A stretch of DNA of 64,000 bases from Deltaproteobacteria bacterium (lineage in GTDB: Bacteria; Desulfobacterota; Syntrophia; Syntrophales; JAFGHS01), in the NCBI GenBank assembly GCA_016928025.1, contig JAFGLN010000031.1:1-64000 (forward strand). The letters run 5' to 3'. Position 1 is the stretch's first letter, and each line of letters begins with the position of its first letter. This document shows positions 51,791-61,047 of the stretch, piece after piece. The translations under genes were made by a program, and so were the position numbers. The notes beneath the pieces are model-generated. The model saw only the letters and a program-made list of their open reading frames with translations. It ran no database searches and was not told the origin of the DNA.

Positions 51791-52792
51791 ATGACAGACA
51801 ACCCCGAAGAACTGAACCGTTTACGTAAAATTCAACAAGGCGATGTCCGAACCGCCTCCCGCCTGATCAGGGGCATCGAAGATAATCTTCCCGACGCGAA
51901 AACGGCCATCCGCCGCATCTTTTCCCACACGGGCCGCGCCCATGTCGTCGGTTTTACGGGGGCGCCGGGCGCCGGGAAAAGCACCCTGGTCGACGCCATG
52001 ATTACCGTATTCCGCAGGCAGGCGAAGACCGTCGGTGTCCTGGCCGTCGATCCCACCTCGCCGTTCACGGGCGGCGCGATCCTTGGCGACCGGGTCCGGA
52101 TGCAGAGTCATGCGGAAGATCCGGGCGTCTTTGTCCGCAGCCTTGCCACCCGCGGCGCTCTGGGCGGCCTGTCCAAGGCCGTCGGAGACGCCGTTCATGT
52201 CATGGATGCCATGGGCAAGGAAATGATCATGATCGAGACCGTTGGGGCGGGGCAGCAGGAAGTGGACATCATCAACCATTCCCACACGGTCATCGTTGTT
52301 CTCATTCCCGGAATGGGTGATGAGATTCAGGCTATCAAGGCCGGCGTGATGGAAATCGCCGATATCTTCGTCATCAACAAGGCGGACCGGGAAGGGGCCG
52401 GCCGGCTGGAGAACGAACTGATCGCCATGCTCAATATGGTTTCCCAGTTCCCCGGCGACTGGCGTCCGCCGATTATCCGCATTGGAAACCTGGCCGACGC
52501 AGAAGCTTTCCGGGAGAGTGTTGAAGAACTGGCCGTTTCCGTGAACGACCACTATCAGAGGCTGGTGGAGACGGGTCTTCTGGGCGACCGGCTGCGGCGC
52601 AAGGCCATCATGGAAATCCATGAGGCCCTCCATGACGCTATCCTGGCACCGGTCCTGACCGATTTGGCCCAGAGCGGAGAAATGGACCGCATCGTCGAGC
52701 GCATCCTCAACAAAGAATCCGACCCTTACACCATCGCCGACGAGATTGCCCGGAAGTACCCCACACGTCCCAAAAAATCTGAAAAAGAATGA
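51791..52792 (+). CDS. meaB: MeaB/ArgK-type G3E GTPase, mutase chaperone
   Basis: 333 residues. The P-loop GAPGAGKS is at 57-64; DRVRMQSHAEDPGVFVRSLATRG, ETVGAGQQEVD and NKADREGA are the MeaB signatures. MeaB proteins gate delivery of adenosylcobalamin to B12 mutases and remove damaged cofactor. Its place directly after the B12-binding subunit confirms that the mutase is functional. The ribosome-binding site is weak. Confidence 0.95.
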   Translation: MTDNPEELNRLRKIQQGDVRTASRLIRGIEDNLPDAKTAIRRIFSHTGRAHVVGFTGAPGAGKSTLVDAMITVFRRQAKTVGVLAVDPTSPFTGGAILGDRVRMQSHAEDPGVFVRSLATRGALGGLSKAVGDAVHVMDAMGKEMIMIETVGAGQQEVDIINHSHTVIVVLIPGMGDEIQAIKAGVMEIADIFVINKADREGAGRLENELIAMLNMVSQFPGDWRPPIIRIGNLADAEAFRESVEELAVSVNDHYQRLVETGLLGDRLRRKAIMEIHEALHDAILAPVLTDLAQSGEMDRIVERILNKESDPYTIADEIARKYPTRPKKSEKE

Positions 52793-52809
52793 TGACTGAT
52801 CATCTTATG

Positions 52810-53667
52810 TCATTTGCTCAGGCCGGCTTTTTCCAGCCACGGCCGGGAAAGGGCCAGGTTCGCCTTCGCGACGTCCGTGCGGGCGAAGCCGCCTTGGCTG
52901 GGTTTGGCCATGGACCGGGCGCCCATGGTCGTCATGAGGCAGAAATTGTTGAAAGAGGCTTCGATTTCGGTGTTCAGCCCCAGGGTTTCCTCCATGTGGT
53001 TGATGGAAAATTTACAGAGTCGCACCCAGACGGTGTTGGTCAGGTAGTTGTCGGCGACCCGCTCGGCGTAGGCCATTGTTTCCTGTTCGAGGGTTTCTGC
53101 ACTGAAGATGCGGTTGACGAATCCGTAGTCATAAGCCTCCCGGGCGGTGATGAAGCGGTGTTCGAACAGGATTTCCTTGGCCCGGCGCGGCCCGATATCC
53201 CAGGGTACGGAGAAATACTCCACAAATCCCGGCAGGAATTGGGCGTCTTCGGCGGCGAAGATCACATCCATGGCCGCCACCACCATCCAGCCGCCGAAGA
53301 TGCAGTATCCGTGAACCATGGCGATGGTCGGTTTGGGGGCGTTCCGCCAGACCCGTTGGAAGTCCACGTATAGCTTGCGCATGCCTTCCGTCCACTCGAA
53401 CAGCGTCAGATCGGTTTTTGTGACGTAGCCGTGTTGTTCACGGTATTGCTTGTCTTCCTCCGTTCCGCCAATATCGTGGCCGACGGAAAACGCCCGGCCC
53501 ATTCCCGATAGAACGATGCAACCGCAGGCGGGGTCTTTTACGGCCTCCTTGAGGGCCGCATCCAGCTCTTCCAGCATGCGGTAGCTCTGCGCGTTAAGAT
53601 ACCTCGGCCGATTGAGAATGATCCGGGCCACTTTTCCCGGTTCGTAAATGATATGCTCATAAGCCAT
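52810..53667 (-). CDS. Crotonase-family protein lacking both catalytic glutamates (minus strand)
   Basis: 285 residues. RIILNRPRYLNAQSYRMLEEL, GRAFSVGHDIGGTEED and HGYCIFGGWMVVAAMD show the fold. The first catalytic Glu is Met (GGWMV) and the second segment reads FLPGFVEYFSVPWDIG with no Glu at the aligned place. It is nearest to the 21329-22156 protein. AAAAGGAGGAG precedes the ATG. It converges on meaB and follows the SDR gene on the minus strand. Confidence 0.88.
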   Translation of the reverse strand: MAYEHIIYEPGKVARIILNRPRYLNAQSYRMLEELDAALKEAVKDPACGCIVLSGMGRAFSVGHDIGGTEEDKQYREQHGYVTKTDLTLFEWTEGMRKLYVDFQRVWRNAPKPTIAMVHGYCIFGGWMVVAAMDVIFAAEDAQFLPGFVEYFSVPWDIGPRRAKEILFEHRFITAREAYDYGFVNRIFSAETLEQETMAYAERVADNYLTNTVWVRLCKFSINHMEETLGLNTEIEASFNNFCLMTTMGARSMAKPSQGGFARTDVAKANLALSRPWLEKAGLSK

Positions 53668-53718
53668 TGCAACTCCTCCTTTTCACATATTGAGATGTAT
53701 TTTTCGGCTATTCGGTTT

Positions 53719-54489
53719 CTATTTGGGTGCCATCCGCAGCGCTCCATCGAGACGAATGGTCTCGCCATTGATGTACGAATTCGTGATGAGATGCTCCACG
53801 AGGTCGGAAAATTCGTCAGGTATCCCAACACGCTTGGGGAACGGAACGGATTCGTTCAGAGATTTGATATTTTCCGGAGGCAGAGACATCAGCAGCGGCG
53901 TTTTGAAAAGGCCCGGCGCGATGGTATTCACGCGGATGCCCAGACCGGAAAGGTCGCGTGCCATGGGAAGCGTCATGCCGACAACGGCTCCTTTGGAAGC
54001 CGCATAGGCGGCCTGTCCGATCTGGCCGTCAAAAGCCGCCGTGCTGGCGACATTGACGATGACCCCCCGTTCGCCATTCTCATCCGGTTCGTTGGTTGAC
54101 ATGGCGAAGGCCGACTTGCTTGCGACATTGAACGTTCCTAGAAGATTCAGACGGACGATCATCTCAAAACTGGCCAATTGATGAGACCCGGTTTTGGATA
54201 CCGTTCGTTCCGCCCAGCCGGTTCCTGCGCAATTGACGCAGAAATGAATGGCGCCGAACAGTTCTTTTGCTTTGGCAACGGCTTGGTTGACATCGTTCTC
54301 GTCCGTTACGTCACACTTGATGAAGCAGGCCGTCGAGCCCAATTCGACAGCCAATTTCCCGCCGTTTTCTTCCTGCACATCCATGATGCAGATATGGCCT
54401 CCACAAGCTGCAATCCGTCTGACCGTTGCCGCCCCCAAACCGGAGGCGCCTCCGGTGACCAGTGCCGTTCTGTTTCTGATATCCATCAT
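53719..54489 (-). CDS. SDR-family 3-hydroxyacyl-CoA dehydrogenase-like protein
   Basis: 256 residues. The NAD-binding [10 protein letters not shown] is near the N-terminus, NCAG in the middle, and the catalytic YAASK follows a Ser-containing [11 protein letters not shown]. The whole sequence resembles the type-2 (HSD10-like) 3-hydroxyacyl-CoA dehydrogenase group, so it probably oxidises a 3-hydroxyacyl-CoA to the 3-oxo form. AAGGAGGAT lies just ahead; the second of the two adjacent ATGs (54486) has the better spacing. It is the only recognisable hydroxyacyl dehydrogenase in the cluster. Confidence 0.92.
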   Translation of the reverse strand: MMDIRNRTALVTGGASGLGAATVRRIAACGGHICIMDVQEENGGKLAVELGSTACFIKCDVTDENDVNQAVAKAKELFGAIHFCVNCAGTGWAERTVSKTGSHQLASFEMIVRLNLLGTFNVASKSAFAMSTNEPDENGERGVIVNVASTAAFDGQIGQAAYAASKGAVVGMTLPMARDLSGLGIRVNTIAPGLFKTPLLMSLPPENIKSLNESVPFPKRVGIPDEFSDLVEHLITNSYINGETIRLDGALRMAPK

Positions 54490-54536
54490 ATCCTCCTTTC
54501 ATTTGTCATAAATAAAAAAAATCATGAGGAATCATT

Positions 54537-54650
54537 CCAGGTTGCATTCAAAAGGCGACGCGGCAAAGAGAAGGTGCCCCGATCGTATGACCGATTCATT
54601 GGGCCGCCGATGATGCATCCGACGAAGTCAGCCAAATGAATGCGACCTGG
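54537..54650. repeat. Inverted repeat in the divergent gap before the acyl-CoA dehydrogenase
   Basis: CCAGGTTGCATTCA (54537-54550) and TGAATGCGACCTGG (54637-54650) are inverse copies with one mismatch, 86 bp apart, in the 296-bp gap between the SDR (minus) and acyl-CoA dehydrogenase (plus). This could be a regulatory pair of half-sites or a small decayed element. No gene is seen. Confidence 0.45.
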
Positions 54651-54701
54651 TATGAGGTGTACATGGGCGTTTACCTCAACAAGGGGATCGCCGATTTCCC
54701 C

Positions 54702-54730
54702 TTGACATTTTCTATCATGTTCCGTCTTAT
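54702..54730 (+). promoter_or_regulatory. Probable sigma-70 promoter of the acyl-CoA dehydrogenase
   Basis: TTGACA at 54702-54707 and TCTTAT at 54725-54730 with a 17-base spacer, about 55 bp upstream of the ATG at 54786. Confidence 0.5.
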
Positions 54731-54785
54731 TATTTCATCAAATAAATGTATGCGTCTATGAACGGCCACACGAAAGGAGGCAACA

Positions 54786-55988
54786 ATGAAAAGGTACGGA
54801 GCTTTCATCAGCGAGGAGAGTAAAGCGTTACTGACCAATGTGAGAAATTTCGTGGATAAGGAGATCCTGCCGGTTCGGGTTCAACTCGATGAGAGCCGCG
54901 AGGCCTGCGAGGAGGTCATCGACAAACTGGTCAAGATGGGGATGCAGCGTTACGGCCTGGCGCCGAAATACGGCGGGGTCCAGATCGGTTCGGCGGTCGA
55001 GTACGTTGCCGTTTGCGAGGAGCTCGCCCGGGGGGACAGCGGAATCGCGACGGAGATGACCTGCCCGGAATGGCTCTTCGGGCCGGCCATGCGGGCACGC
55101 AACAAGGTCGTGCTGGAAAACCTGATGTCACCCTTCTGTTCGGACGAGCGCCATACGGCCTGTTTCGCCCTGACCGAACCTGCCGGAGGCTGCAACGGCG
55201 AAGACCCGACTCAGCGCGGCATGGCCCTGAAAACAATCGCCAGACTGGACGGTGATGAGTGGGTGATCAACGGGTCGAAGCGATGGCCCGGCGGCGCGGG
55301 GATCGCGGAGGTTTATGGTGTCCTGTGCACGACCGATCCGTCCCTGGGCGAAGAGGGCGTGGCGCTGATCTATGTGCCCAATGGGGTTCCCGGGCTGAGC
55401 TTCGGGAAGCCGGAAAACAAAATGGGTATGCGTTACAGCGACATCAACGCGGATGTTTATCTGGATAATGTTCGTGTTCCCAAAGAGTACCGCCTGGCGG
55501 GGCCGGGGCAGGATTGGAAGCTGTTCCGTGCCGCGCTCTCATGGGGACGGCTCAGCAGTGCCGGATTCGCCATCGGAAACGCCCAGGCCGTCCTGGAAAT
55601 CGTGATCGACTATACGGCGAACCGCTTTTATAAGGGCAAGGCTGTCCGGGAGCACACCCTCCAGGCCGCCATGATCGCCGATATGGCCATTGCCATCGAA
55701 AGCGCCCGCGCTTATTATCTCAGTGTTGCTTCCATGTTCGACCGGAAAGAGTTCGGCGATCCCGGCGAGCCGTATCTGATGGGAAAAGCCAGCGGCGCCA
55801 AGGTCTATGCCTGCGACGTGGCGGAGATGGTCTGCAACCGCGCCATGGAGCTCATGGGCGCTTATGGCTACACGAAGGAGTACCATGTGGAAAAATACCT
55901 GCGCGACTTTAAGATCATTCAAATCTGGGAAGGTGGGGGACAGCTCGGACGGCTCGAAGCGGCGATGGGCTATTATCCCATTCCGTAG
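54786..55988 (+). CDS. Acyl-CoA dehydrogenase
   Basis: 400 residues, full length. ACFALTEPAGGCNGEDP and WVINGSKRWPGGAG are the FAD-binding middle domain; the C-terminal helical domain has MELMGAYGYTKEYHVEKYLRD. The catalytic base is Glu382 in IQIWEGGG. It should oxidise an acyl-CoA to the enoyl-CoA, passing electrons to ETF, whose genes are not in the window. GAAAGGAGG precedes the ATG. It is the last gene of the acyl-CoA region. Confidence 0.94.
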   Translation: MKRYGAFISEESKALLTNVRNFVDKEILPVRVQLDESREACEEVIDKLVKMGMQRYGLAPKYGGVQIGSAVEYVAVCEELARGDSGIATEMTCPEWLFGPAMRARNKVVLENLMSPFCSDERHTACFALTEPAGGCNGEDPTQRGMALKTIARLDGDEWVINGSKRWPGGAGIAEVYGVLCTTDPSLGEEGVALIYVPNGVPGLSFGKPENKMGMRYSDINADVYLDNVRVPKEYRLAGPGQDWKLFRAALSWGRLSSAGFAIGNAQAVLEIVIDYTANRFYKGKAVREHTLQAAMIADMAIAIESARAYYLSVASMFDRKEFGDPGEPYLMGKASGAKVYACDVAEMVCNRAMELMGAYGYTKEYHVEKYLRDFKIIQIWEGGGQLGRLEAAMGYYPIP

Positions 55989-56072
55989 ACGGCGGTCTGT
56001 TGAATTGGACCTCTTGGCAATGACAGTACCGGATCGATTGCCAAGGGCAGTATTTTATGACAAGGTCGCCCC

Positions 56073-58079
56073 ATGATAAATCGATTCAATATAGTGACGG
56101 AATTCGAACCGCGGGGCGATCAGCCGCGGGCGATTGAGAAGCTTATCGCCGGCCTCAAAGACAGCCGGGGGCATCAGGTCCTGCTCGGCGTGACGGGATC
56201 GGGGAAGACCTTTACCATTGCCAATGTCATTGCCGCCTGCCAGCGGCCGGCCCTCATTATTGCTCATAATAAGACACTGGCCGCTCAGTTGTACGGTGAA
56301 TTCAAAACCCTGTTCCCGGAAAACGCCGTCGAATATTTTGTCAGCTATTACGATTATTACCAGCCTGAAGCCTATATCCCCAGCACGGACACCTACATCG
56401 AAAAGGATTCGTCCATCAACGAAGAGATCGACAAGCTTCGGCACTCGGCCACCCACTCCCTGCTGGAGCGCAACGACGTCATCATCGTCGCCAGCGTTTC
56501 ATGTATCTATGGCCTCGGGTCGCCGGAGGCCTATCACGGCATGGTGCTCCTGCTGGAAGAGGGGATGGAAATCGGGCGGGACGAGATGCTGAAGCGTCTG
56601 GTCGAAATCCAGTACGAACGGAACGACATCGACTTCCACCGCGGGACCTTCCGTGTCCGGGGCGATTGTGTCGAGATTTTTCCGGCCTATGAAGAAGAAC
56701 GGGCCGTGCGGGTGGAGCTTTTCGGGGATACCATTGATTCCATCTCTCTGATGGACCCGCTGAGAGGAAAGAAGATTGGCGGCATCCGCCGGATGGCCGT
56801 TTATCCCGGCAGTCATTACGTCACGACGAAGGACAATATGCACCGGGCGATTTCCGCGATCCGGGAAGAACTGGTGGAACGTCTTCAGGAATTGAAGACC
56901 GAAAACAAGATTTTGGAAGCCCAAAGACTGGAACAACGCACGAACTTCGATATGGAGATCATGGAAGAGATGGGCTATTGCCAGGGCATCGAAAATTATT
57001 CCCGTCATCTGACGGGGCGGAAGCCCGGCGAGCCGCCGCCGACGCTGATGGAGTATCTGCCGTCCGACGCCCTGGTTATCATCGACGAAAGCCATGCCAC
57101 CGTCCCGCAGTTGATTGGGATGTACCGGGGGGACCGGTCACGGAAGGAAACGCTCGTCAAATACGGGTTCCGCCTGCCGTCCGCCCTGGACAACCGCCCG
57201 TTGATGTTCGAGGAGTTTGAGCGGTTCGGCAATCAGCGGCTCTATATTTCGGCCACCCCTGCTGTTTATGAGCTGAGAAAGGCGGAAGGTGCCGTGGTGG
57301 AACAGATCATCCGTCCCACAGGACTCATGGATCCGGAAATTATCGTCAAGCCGGTGACGCATCAGGTGGACGATCTGCTGGCGGAAATCCGCAAACGGGT
57401 GAAGCAGGACGAGCGGGTCCTCGTCACGACCCTGACGAAAAGGATGGCGGAGAATCTGACGACCTATTACAGCGATTTGGGCATTCGGGTCCGGTATCTC
57501 CACTCGGATATCCATACCCTGGAGCGGGTCGATATCATCCGGGACCTGCGGCTTGGCGAATTCGATGTCCTCATCGGCGTCAATCTCCTCCGGGAAGGCC
57601 TGGACATCCCGGAGGTTTCCCTGGTGGCCATTCTGGACGCCGACAAGGAGGGCTTTTTGCGCTCCGAACGGTCCCTGATTCAGACCAGCGGCCGGGCCGC
57701 CCGGAATGTTGCCGGCCGGGTCATTATGTACGCCGACGCCCGGACGGCTTCCATCAAGGCCTGCCTAGCGGAAACCCGGAGGCGCCGAGAAATTCAAAAG
57801 CAGTTCAACGAAGAAAATAACATAACGCCGGAATCGATCAAAAAATCAATCCACAATATCCTGGCCTCCGTTTATGAGGCCGATTATGTTACGGTTTCGA
57901 CGGTGGCGGAAGAAAAGAAGGCGTATCGATCGGAAGAGGAGCTTCCCGTTCTGATCCGGCAGTTGAAAGAGGAGATGAAAAAGGCGGCGGCGGATTTGGA
58001 ATTTGAAAAGGCCGCCCAACTCCGTGATGAGATCAAGGAGCTGACGGCCCTGATGCTGGAGATGGGGAGTGAGGATTGA
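56073..58079 (+). CDS. uvrB: Excinuclease ABC subunit B
   Basis: 668 residues. The Walker A GVTGSGKT, the damage-probing beta-hairpin region [14 protein letters not shown], the DESH helicase motif, the C-terminal helicase domain (QTSGRAARN) and the terminal UVR motif ([11 protein letters not shown]) are all present. It is the DNA-damage verification helicase of nucleotide excision repair. uvrC follows 3 kb away; uvrA is not in the window. Confidence 0.98.
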   Translation: MINRFNIVTEFEPRGDQPRAIEKLIAGLKDSRGHQVLLGVTGSGKTFTIANVIAACQRPALIIAHNKTLAAQLYGEFKTLFPENAVEYFVSYYDYYQPEAYIPSTDTYIEKDSSINEEIDKLRHSATHSLLERNDVIIVASVSCIYGLGSPEAYHGMVLLLEEGMEIGRDEMLKRLVEIQYERNDIDFHRGTFRVRGDCVEIFPAYEEERAVRVELFGDTIDSISLMDPLRGKKIGGIRRMAVYPGSHYVTTKDNMHRAISAIREELVERLQELKTENKILEAQRLEQRTNFDMEIMEEMGYCQGIENYSRHLTGRKPGEPPPTLMEYLPSDALVIIDESHATVPQLIGMYRGDRSRKETLVKYGFRLPSALDNRPLMFEEFERFGNQRLYISATPAVYELRKAEGAVVEQIIRPTGLMDPEIIVKPVTHQVDDLLAEIRKRVKQDERVLVTTLTKRMAENLTTYYSDLGIRVRYLHSDIHTLERVDIIRDLRLGEFDVLIGVNLLREGLDIPEVSLVAILDADKEGFLRSERSLIQTSGRAARNVAGRVIMYADARTASIKACLAETRRRREIQKQFNEENNITPESIKKSIHNILASVYEADYVTVSTVAEEKKAYRSEEELPVLIRQLKEEMKKAAADLEFEKAAQLRDEIKELTALMLEMGSED

Positions 58080-58163
58080 AACAAAGCAGCTTCACCCACG
58101 CCACGGTTGGAATCGAACCTTTCCATAAGATATCGCGATTCCTGACTGTGTTATAGATTTAAA

Positions 58164-58949
58164 CTAAATTTTCACTTGGGAAACCGAAACTTCTTTGACA
58201 AAGCTGCCCGGGTATTTTTTGAGCATCTTGTTGCTTTTTAAAAAGTGGGCGGCTTCGCTTTTATTGGCGAATTGTCCCACAAAGACGCGATGAATGATTT
58301 TCCCGTCGCTGCTTTTCACCGTCATCCAATGGGCTTCCAGTCCCTCCTTATTAAAGGCGTCTACGATTCGGCGGACATTATTCATATTGCTGAAAGCCCC
58401 GACCTGGACGGCGTAATATTTTGCCGGTGGCAACGGTCGGTCGGGTTTTGCGATTTGTTGAGACGGGGATTCCTCTTTTGTTTCCTCTTTTTGAACGGTT
58501 TTTCCGATGTCCGGTTTTTTCTCGACCATGAGCAATCGTGCAGGAGGCGGGGCGGCTGCCGTCTCGGTCGTGTCGGAAGCAGCCGGCGGCGGTATGTCAG
58601 TGTCTGCAGCTTCAGGCTTCTCTGAGGGTTCGGACTTTGTCGCAACAGCCGCCGGGGATTCCGGGGTTGATGAGGGAGCGGTAACCGTCAAAGGCTGGTC
58701 ACCGGGTGTCTTGGAAGGGCCGGAGAAAAAAGTCGGCTCCACAAGCGTTATCACGAAGATGGTCGCTAAGATAACAAAAACGATACATCCAACGATGATA
58801 AAGGTGCGGGCCGGTCGTTTCTTTTCCTCTTCCTCGGGGTGGGAGGGGGGGATGAGGATCGTTTCGTCGTCCGTATCCGCGACGCGCCGATACATGTTAT
58901 CCAAGTCCTCAAATAATTCTTCTTCTTCCGGTCTTTTCTTGTCGTTCAT
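58164..58949 (-). CDS. SPOR-domain membrane protein
   Basis: 261 residues. An acidic cytoplasmic N-terminus, one membrane helix (about 49-70: TFIIVGCIVFVILATIFVITL), a long Pro/Ala/Glu-rich periplasmic linker and a C-terminal SPOR domain (YAVQVGAFSNMNNVRRIVDAF, RVFVGQFANKSEAAHFL). SPOR domains bind denuded peptidoglycan at the septum, so a cell-division role is likely. GAGAAGGAGAT precedes the ATG. Confidence 0.93.
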   Translation of the reverse strand: MNDKKRPEEEELFEDLDNMYRRVADTDDETILIPPSHPEEEEKKRPARTFIIVGCIVFVILATIFVITLVEPTFFSGPSKTPGDQPLTVTAPSSTPESPAAVATKSEPSEKPEAADTDIPPPAASDTTETAAAPPPARLLMVEKKPDIGKTVQKEETKEESPSQQIAKPDRPLPPAKYYAVQVGAFSNMNNVRRIVDAFNKEGLEAHWMTVKSSDGKIIHRVFVGQFANKSEAAHFLKSNKMLKKYPGSFVKEVSVSQVKI

Positions 58950-59000
58950 CCTTATATCTCCTTCTCGGCTGTTTGCGGCTGCGTTTTTCCTACGACCTGT

Positions 59001-59630
59001 TTAATCCTTCATTCTTTTTAAATAACGACTGGCCACGGTATCGGCGTCTAATCCCATACACTGCCCGTATGCCTTCAAAAAACCCTTCAGGAATATTCCG
59101 GCGGGTATTTTTTCAAACTCGTCATTTTCGATAGCCTCTAAGTATAGCATACGGACCTTGGTGGTTTTGGCAACCTCCTCCAGTGGTATACCCAATTCAT
59201 CCCTGATGCTTTTTAACTCCGCCCCAGATATGGTTTCACGGGCGAGAATTTCCTGAATTCCCGGGTGGGACGAAACAACGGATTTCACATTGTCCCTGAT
59301 GCTCAATGCCGACTGGTCTGCCGGGCTTTTTGCATCGACCGTCCGGTTCATGTCGGGCCGGTCTTTTACATCCGTCTTCAGGGTACCGTTTTCGACGAGT
59401 GATCGATCATAACCGGCCCTCGTTTTGACATTCATGAGTGTCGAATAGGCCTCATCCAGCATAGCGAGGATTTCCCGGCGTTCCTCCGGGGGGAAAAAAG
59501 AGTAGCTGGCGAGAGAGTCGTCATGATAGAGATCATACATCTCCTTGTATGCTTGGTGAACCTCTAGAGGCGACGCATGGGGAGCTATTTCCAAAAGCTC
59601 ATAGTAATTCAATTTTTCGAGTGTTTTCAT
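59001..59630 (-). CDS. Degenerate J-domain plus RodZ-like helix-turn-helix protein
   Basis: 209 residues from the ATG at 59630. The first 70 or so residues resemble a J-domain (NYYELLEIAPHASPLEVHQAY, LDEAYSTLMNVKTRAGYD), but the HPD motif that stimulates DnaK reads HDD. The C-terminal 80 or so residues are a RodZ-type HTH (SGAELKSIRDELGIPLEEVA, MLYLEAIENDEFEKIPAGIFLKG). There is no membrane helix. The frame extends upstream to 59789, but the ATG at 59630 gives a proper J-domain start just after the MinD-like gene. It may be an adaptor of that ATPase. Confidence 0.82.
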   Translation of the reverse strand: MKTLEKLNYYELLEIAPHASPLEVHQAYKEMYDLYHDDSLASYSFFPPEERREILAMLDEAYSTLMNVKTRAGYDRSLVENGTLKTDVKDRPDMNRTVDAKSPADQSALSIRDNVKSVVSSHPGIQEILARETISGAELKSIRDELGIPLEEVAKTTKVRMLYLEAIENDEFEKIPAGIFLKGFLKAYGQCMGLDADTVASRYLKRMKD

Positions 59631-59656
59631 GCTGTTGCCCTTGGTTGTAAAACCGT

Positions 59657-60622
59657 TTATATAGAAGTCGAGGCCGCTAACGCCGCTGTTTGCCGATTCG
59701 TCCCCCCTGTTATGCCCTGAAGAACACCGTGCAGGTCCAGAGCGGTTTGAGAGTGTGCATACTTTAAAATATAGGGCGATTTCATGCATACCGTTTCATG
59801 AACGCGATCGTCAAAGCCCACGTTGCCGATGAACTGGATTCTCATGCCGAGATGTTTCTCAATAATTTTGCAGATCAGCGTCCCGGTTCTTGGATTATCC
59901 CGCTTCCTGACCTGATTAACAACCAGTTTAAACTGAAAGGCCTGTAAAATTTTCTCAATATTACCGCCTTGCTCCGGATCGATTTGTTTCAATGTCGTCA
60001 GAAGATATTCCGGATGTTGAATAACGGCATCCCGGTTTTGTGCTTCCGCTTGACCGGCCAGGTTTCTGAAACAGTTGATCTGGAGCACCTGGCGGATCTT
60101 GCGAATATAAACGGAGCGAATCAGCCGGTAGATATTTTCTATCGATGTGGGTTCCGGAATGCACACGAAAATACCGGAGTCCGACAGGGTAAAAAAATCA
60201 ATTGTGTTAAAAGCGGTACCGGCGCCGAGATCAAGCAGTATATAATCGTAATGCAATCGTGATATGGCACGCAGCATTTTCATTTTCTGTTCGTGGGCAA
60301 AATTGGCAATGTCGAGCTTATTCCTCGCTCCGCTGATGAGAAAAAGGTTGTGAACTGGCATTTCTAAAACCGTTTCTTCGAGGGTTGACACGGTCTTGTT
60401 GACAAAATCGGAAAGACTGGTTTTAGGATTGGGCAGACCAATGATGGTATGAAGATTGGGTGTGCCGAGATCGGCATCGATCAGGAGGGTCTTGTATCCT
60501 TGACGGGCCAATAGAATTCCGATATTAATGGTCAGAAAACTTTTACCGGTACCCCCCTTTCCTCCACCAATGGGCCATATAAAAGGCGTACATTCTGAAC
60601 GAGATTGATTGATGCTATTCAT
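59657..60622 (-). CDS. MinD/FlhG-like P-loop ATPase
   Basis: 321 residues. The deviant Walker A GGKGGTGKS, DADLGTPN and LLDLGAGT (Walker B) mark the MinD/ParA family; FVCIPEPTSIENIYRLIRS is typical of the FlhG/FleN branch. The MinD membrane-targeting helix is not obvious at the C-terminus. It is followed by the J-domain/HTH gene 26 bp downstream, an arrangement that suggests a dedicated pair. No flagellar genes are near, so a polar or cell-cycle positioning role is as likely. Confidence 0.9.
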   Translation of the reverse strand: MNSINQSRSECTPFIWPIGGGKGGTGKSFLTINIGILLARQGYKTLLIDADLGTPNLHTIIGLPNPKTSLSDFVNKTVSTLEETVLEMPVHNLFLISGARNKLDIANFAHEQKMKMLRAISRLHYDYILLDLGAGTAFNTIDFFTLSDSGIFVCIPEPTSIENIYRLIRSVYIRKIRQVLQINCFRNLAGQAEAQNRDAVIQHPEYLLTTLKQIDPEQGGNIEKILQAFQFKLVVNQVRKRDNPRTGTLICKIIEKHLGMRIQFIGNVGFDDRVHETVCMKSPYILKYAHSQTALDLHGVLQGITGGTNRQTAALAASTSI

Positions 60623-61047
60623 TATCCATCTCTATATCATTAAGAATTATAGCACAATCAAGGGACAGCCGTGATCCGGGTACATTTGAAAGGTGCATGC
60701 ATCCCCCGTTCATATCTTTTTCGTTTGATACAAAGGCCGCTGTATTTATCCTTTGTATTTATTTTCCCGGCACCTGAACATCAGCAACGCACTGAAAGTT
60801 TTTCAAATTTAGCGTACGATCATCCATTGCAATGATGGGTTTTCTTTTTGTAATGGGAGTATATGAAGAGTAAAATTTTGTGTCAAGAGGATTTTAATGC
60901 TGAAATCATTATATATTCTTCTTTTACGTGTGAGTTAAAAGTGATAAGAGGCTTATGATAGAATAGAAACAAGTTGATGTTGTCAATGGGCGCTTTTGGC
61001 AGATGATACGTGTTTAAATGATGGCCGACCCTTTTTGCTGCAAGTTT
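60623..61047. other. 425-bp gap between the divergent MinD-like gene and uvrC
   Basis: No gene is seen. The region holds the promoters of both flanking genes and a CATCCATTGCAATGATGGG hairpin followed by TTTTCTTTTTG near 60822-60853, which could end plus-strand transcripts. The uvrC frame opens at 61018. Confidence 0.4.

Noticed and set aside
58104-58125. T-arm-like sequence (GGTTCGATTCC on the minus strand)
   Set aside because: No acceptor, D or anticodon arms can be built around it, so it is not a tRNA.
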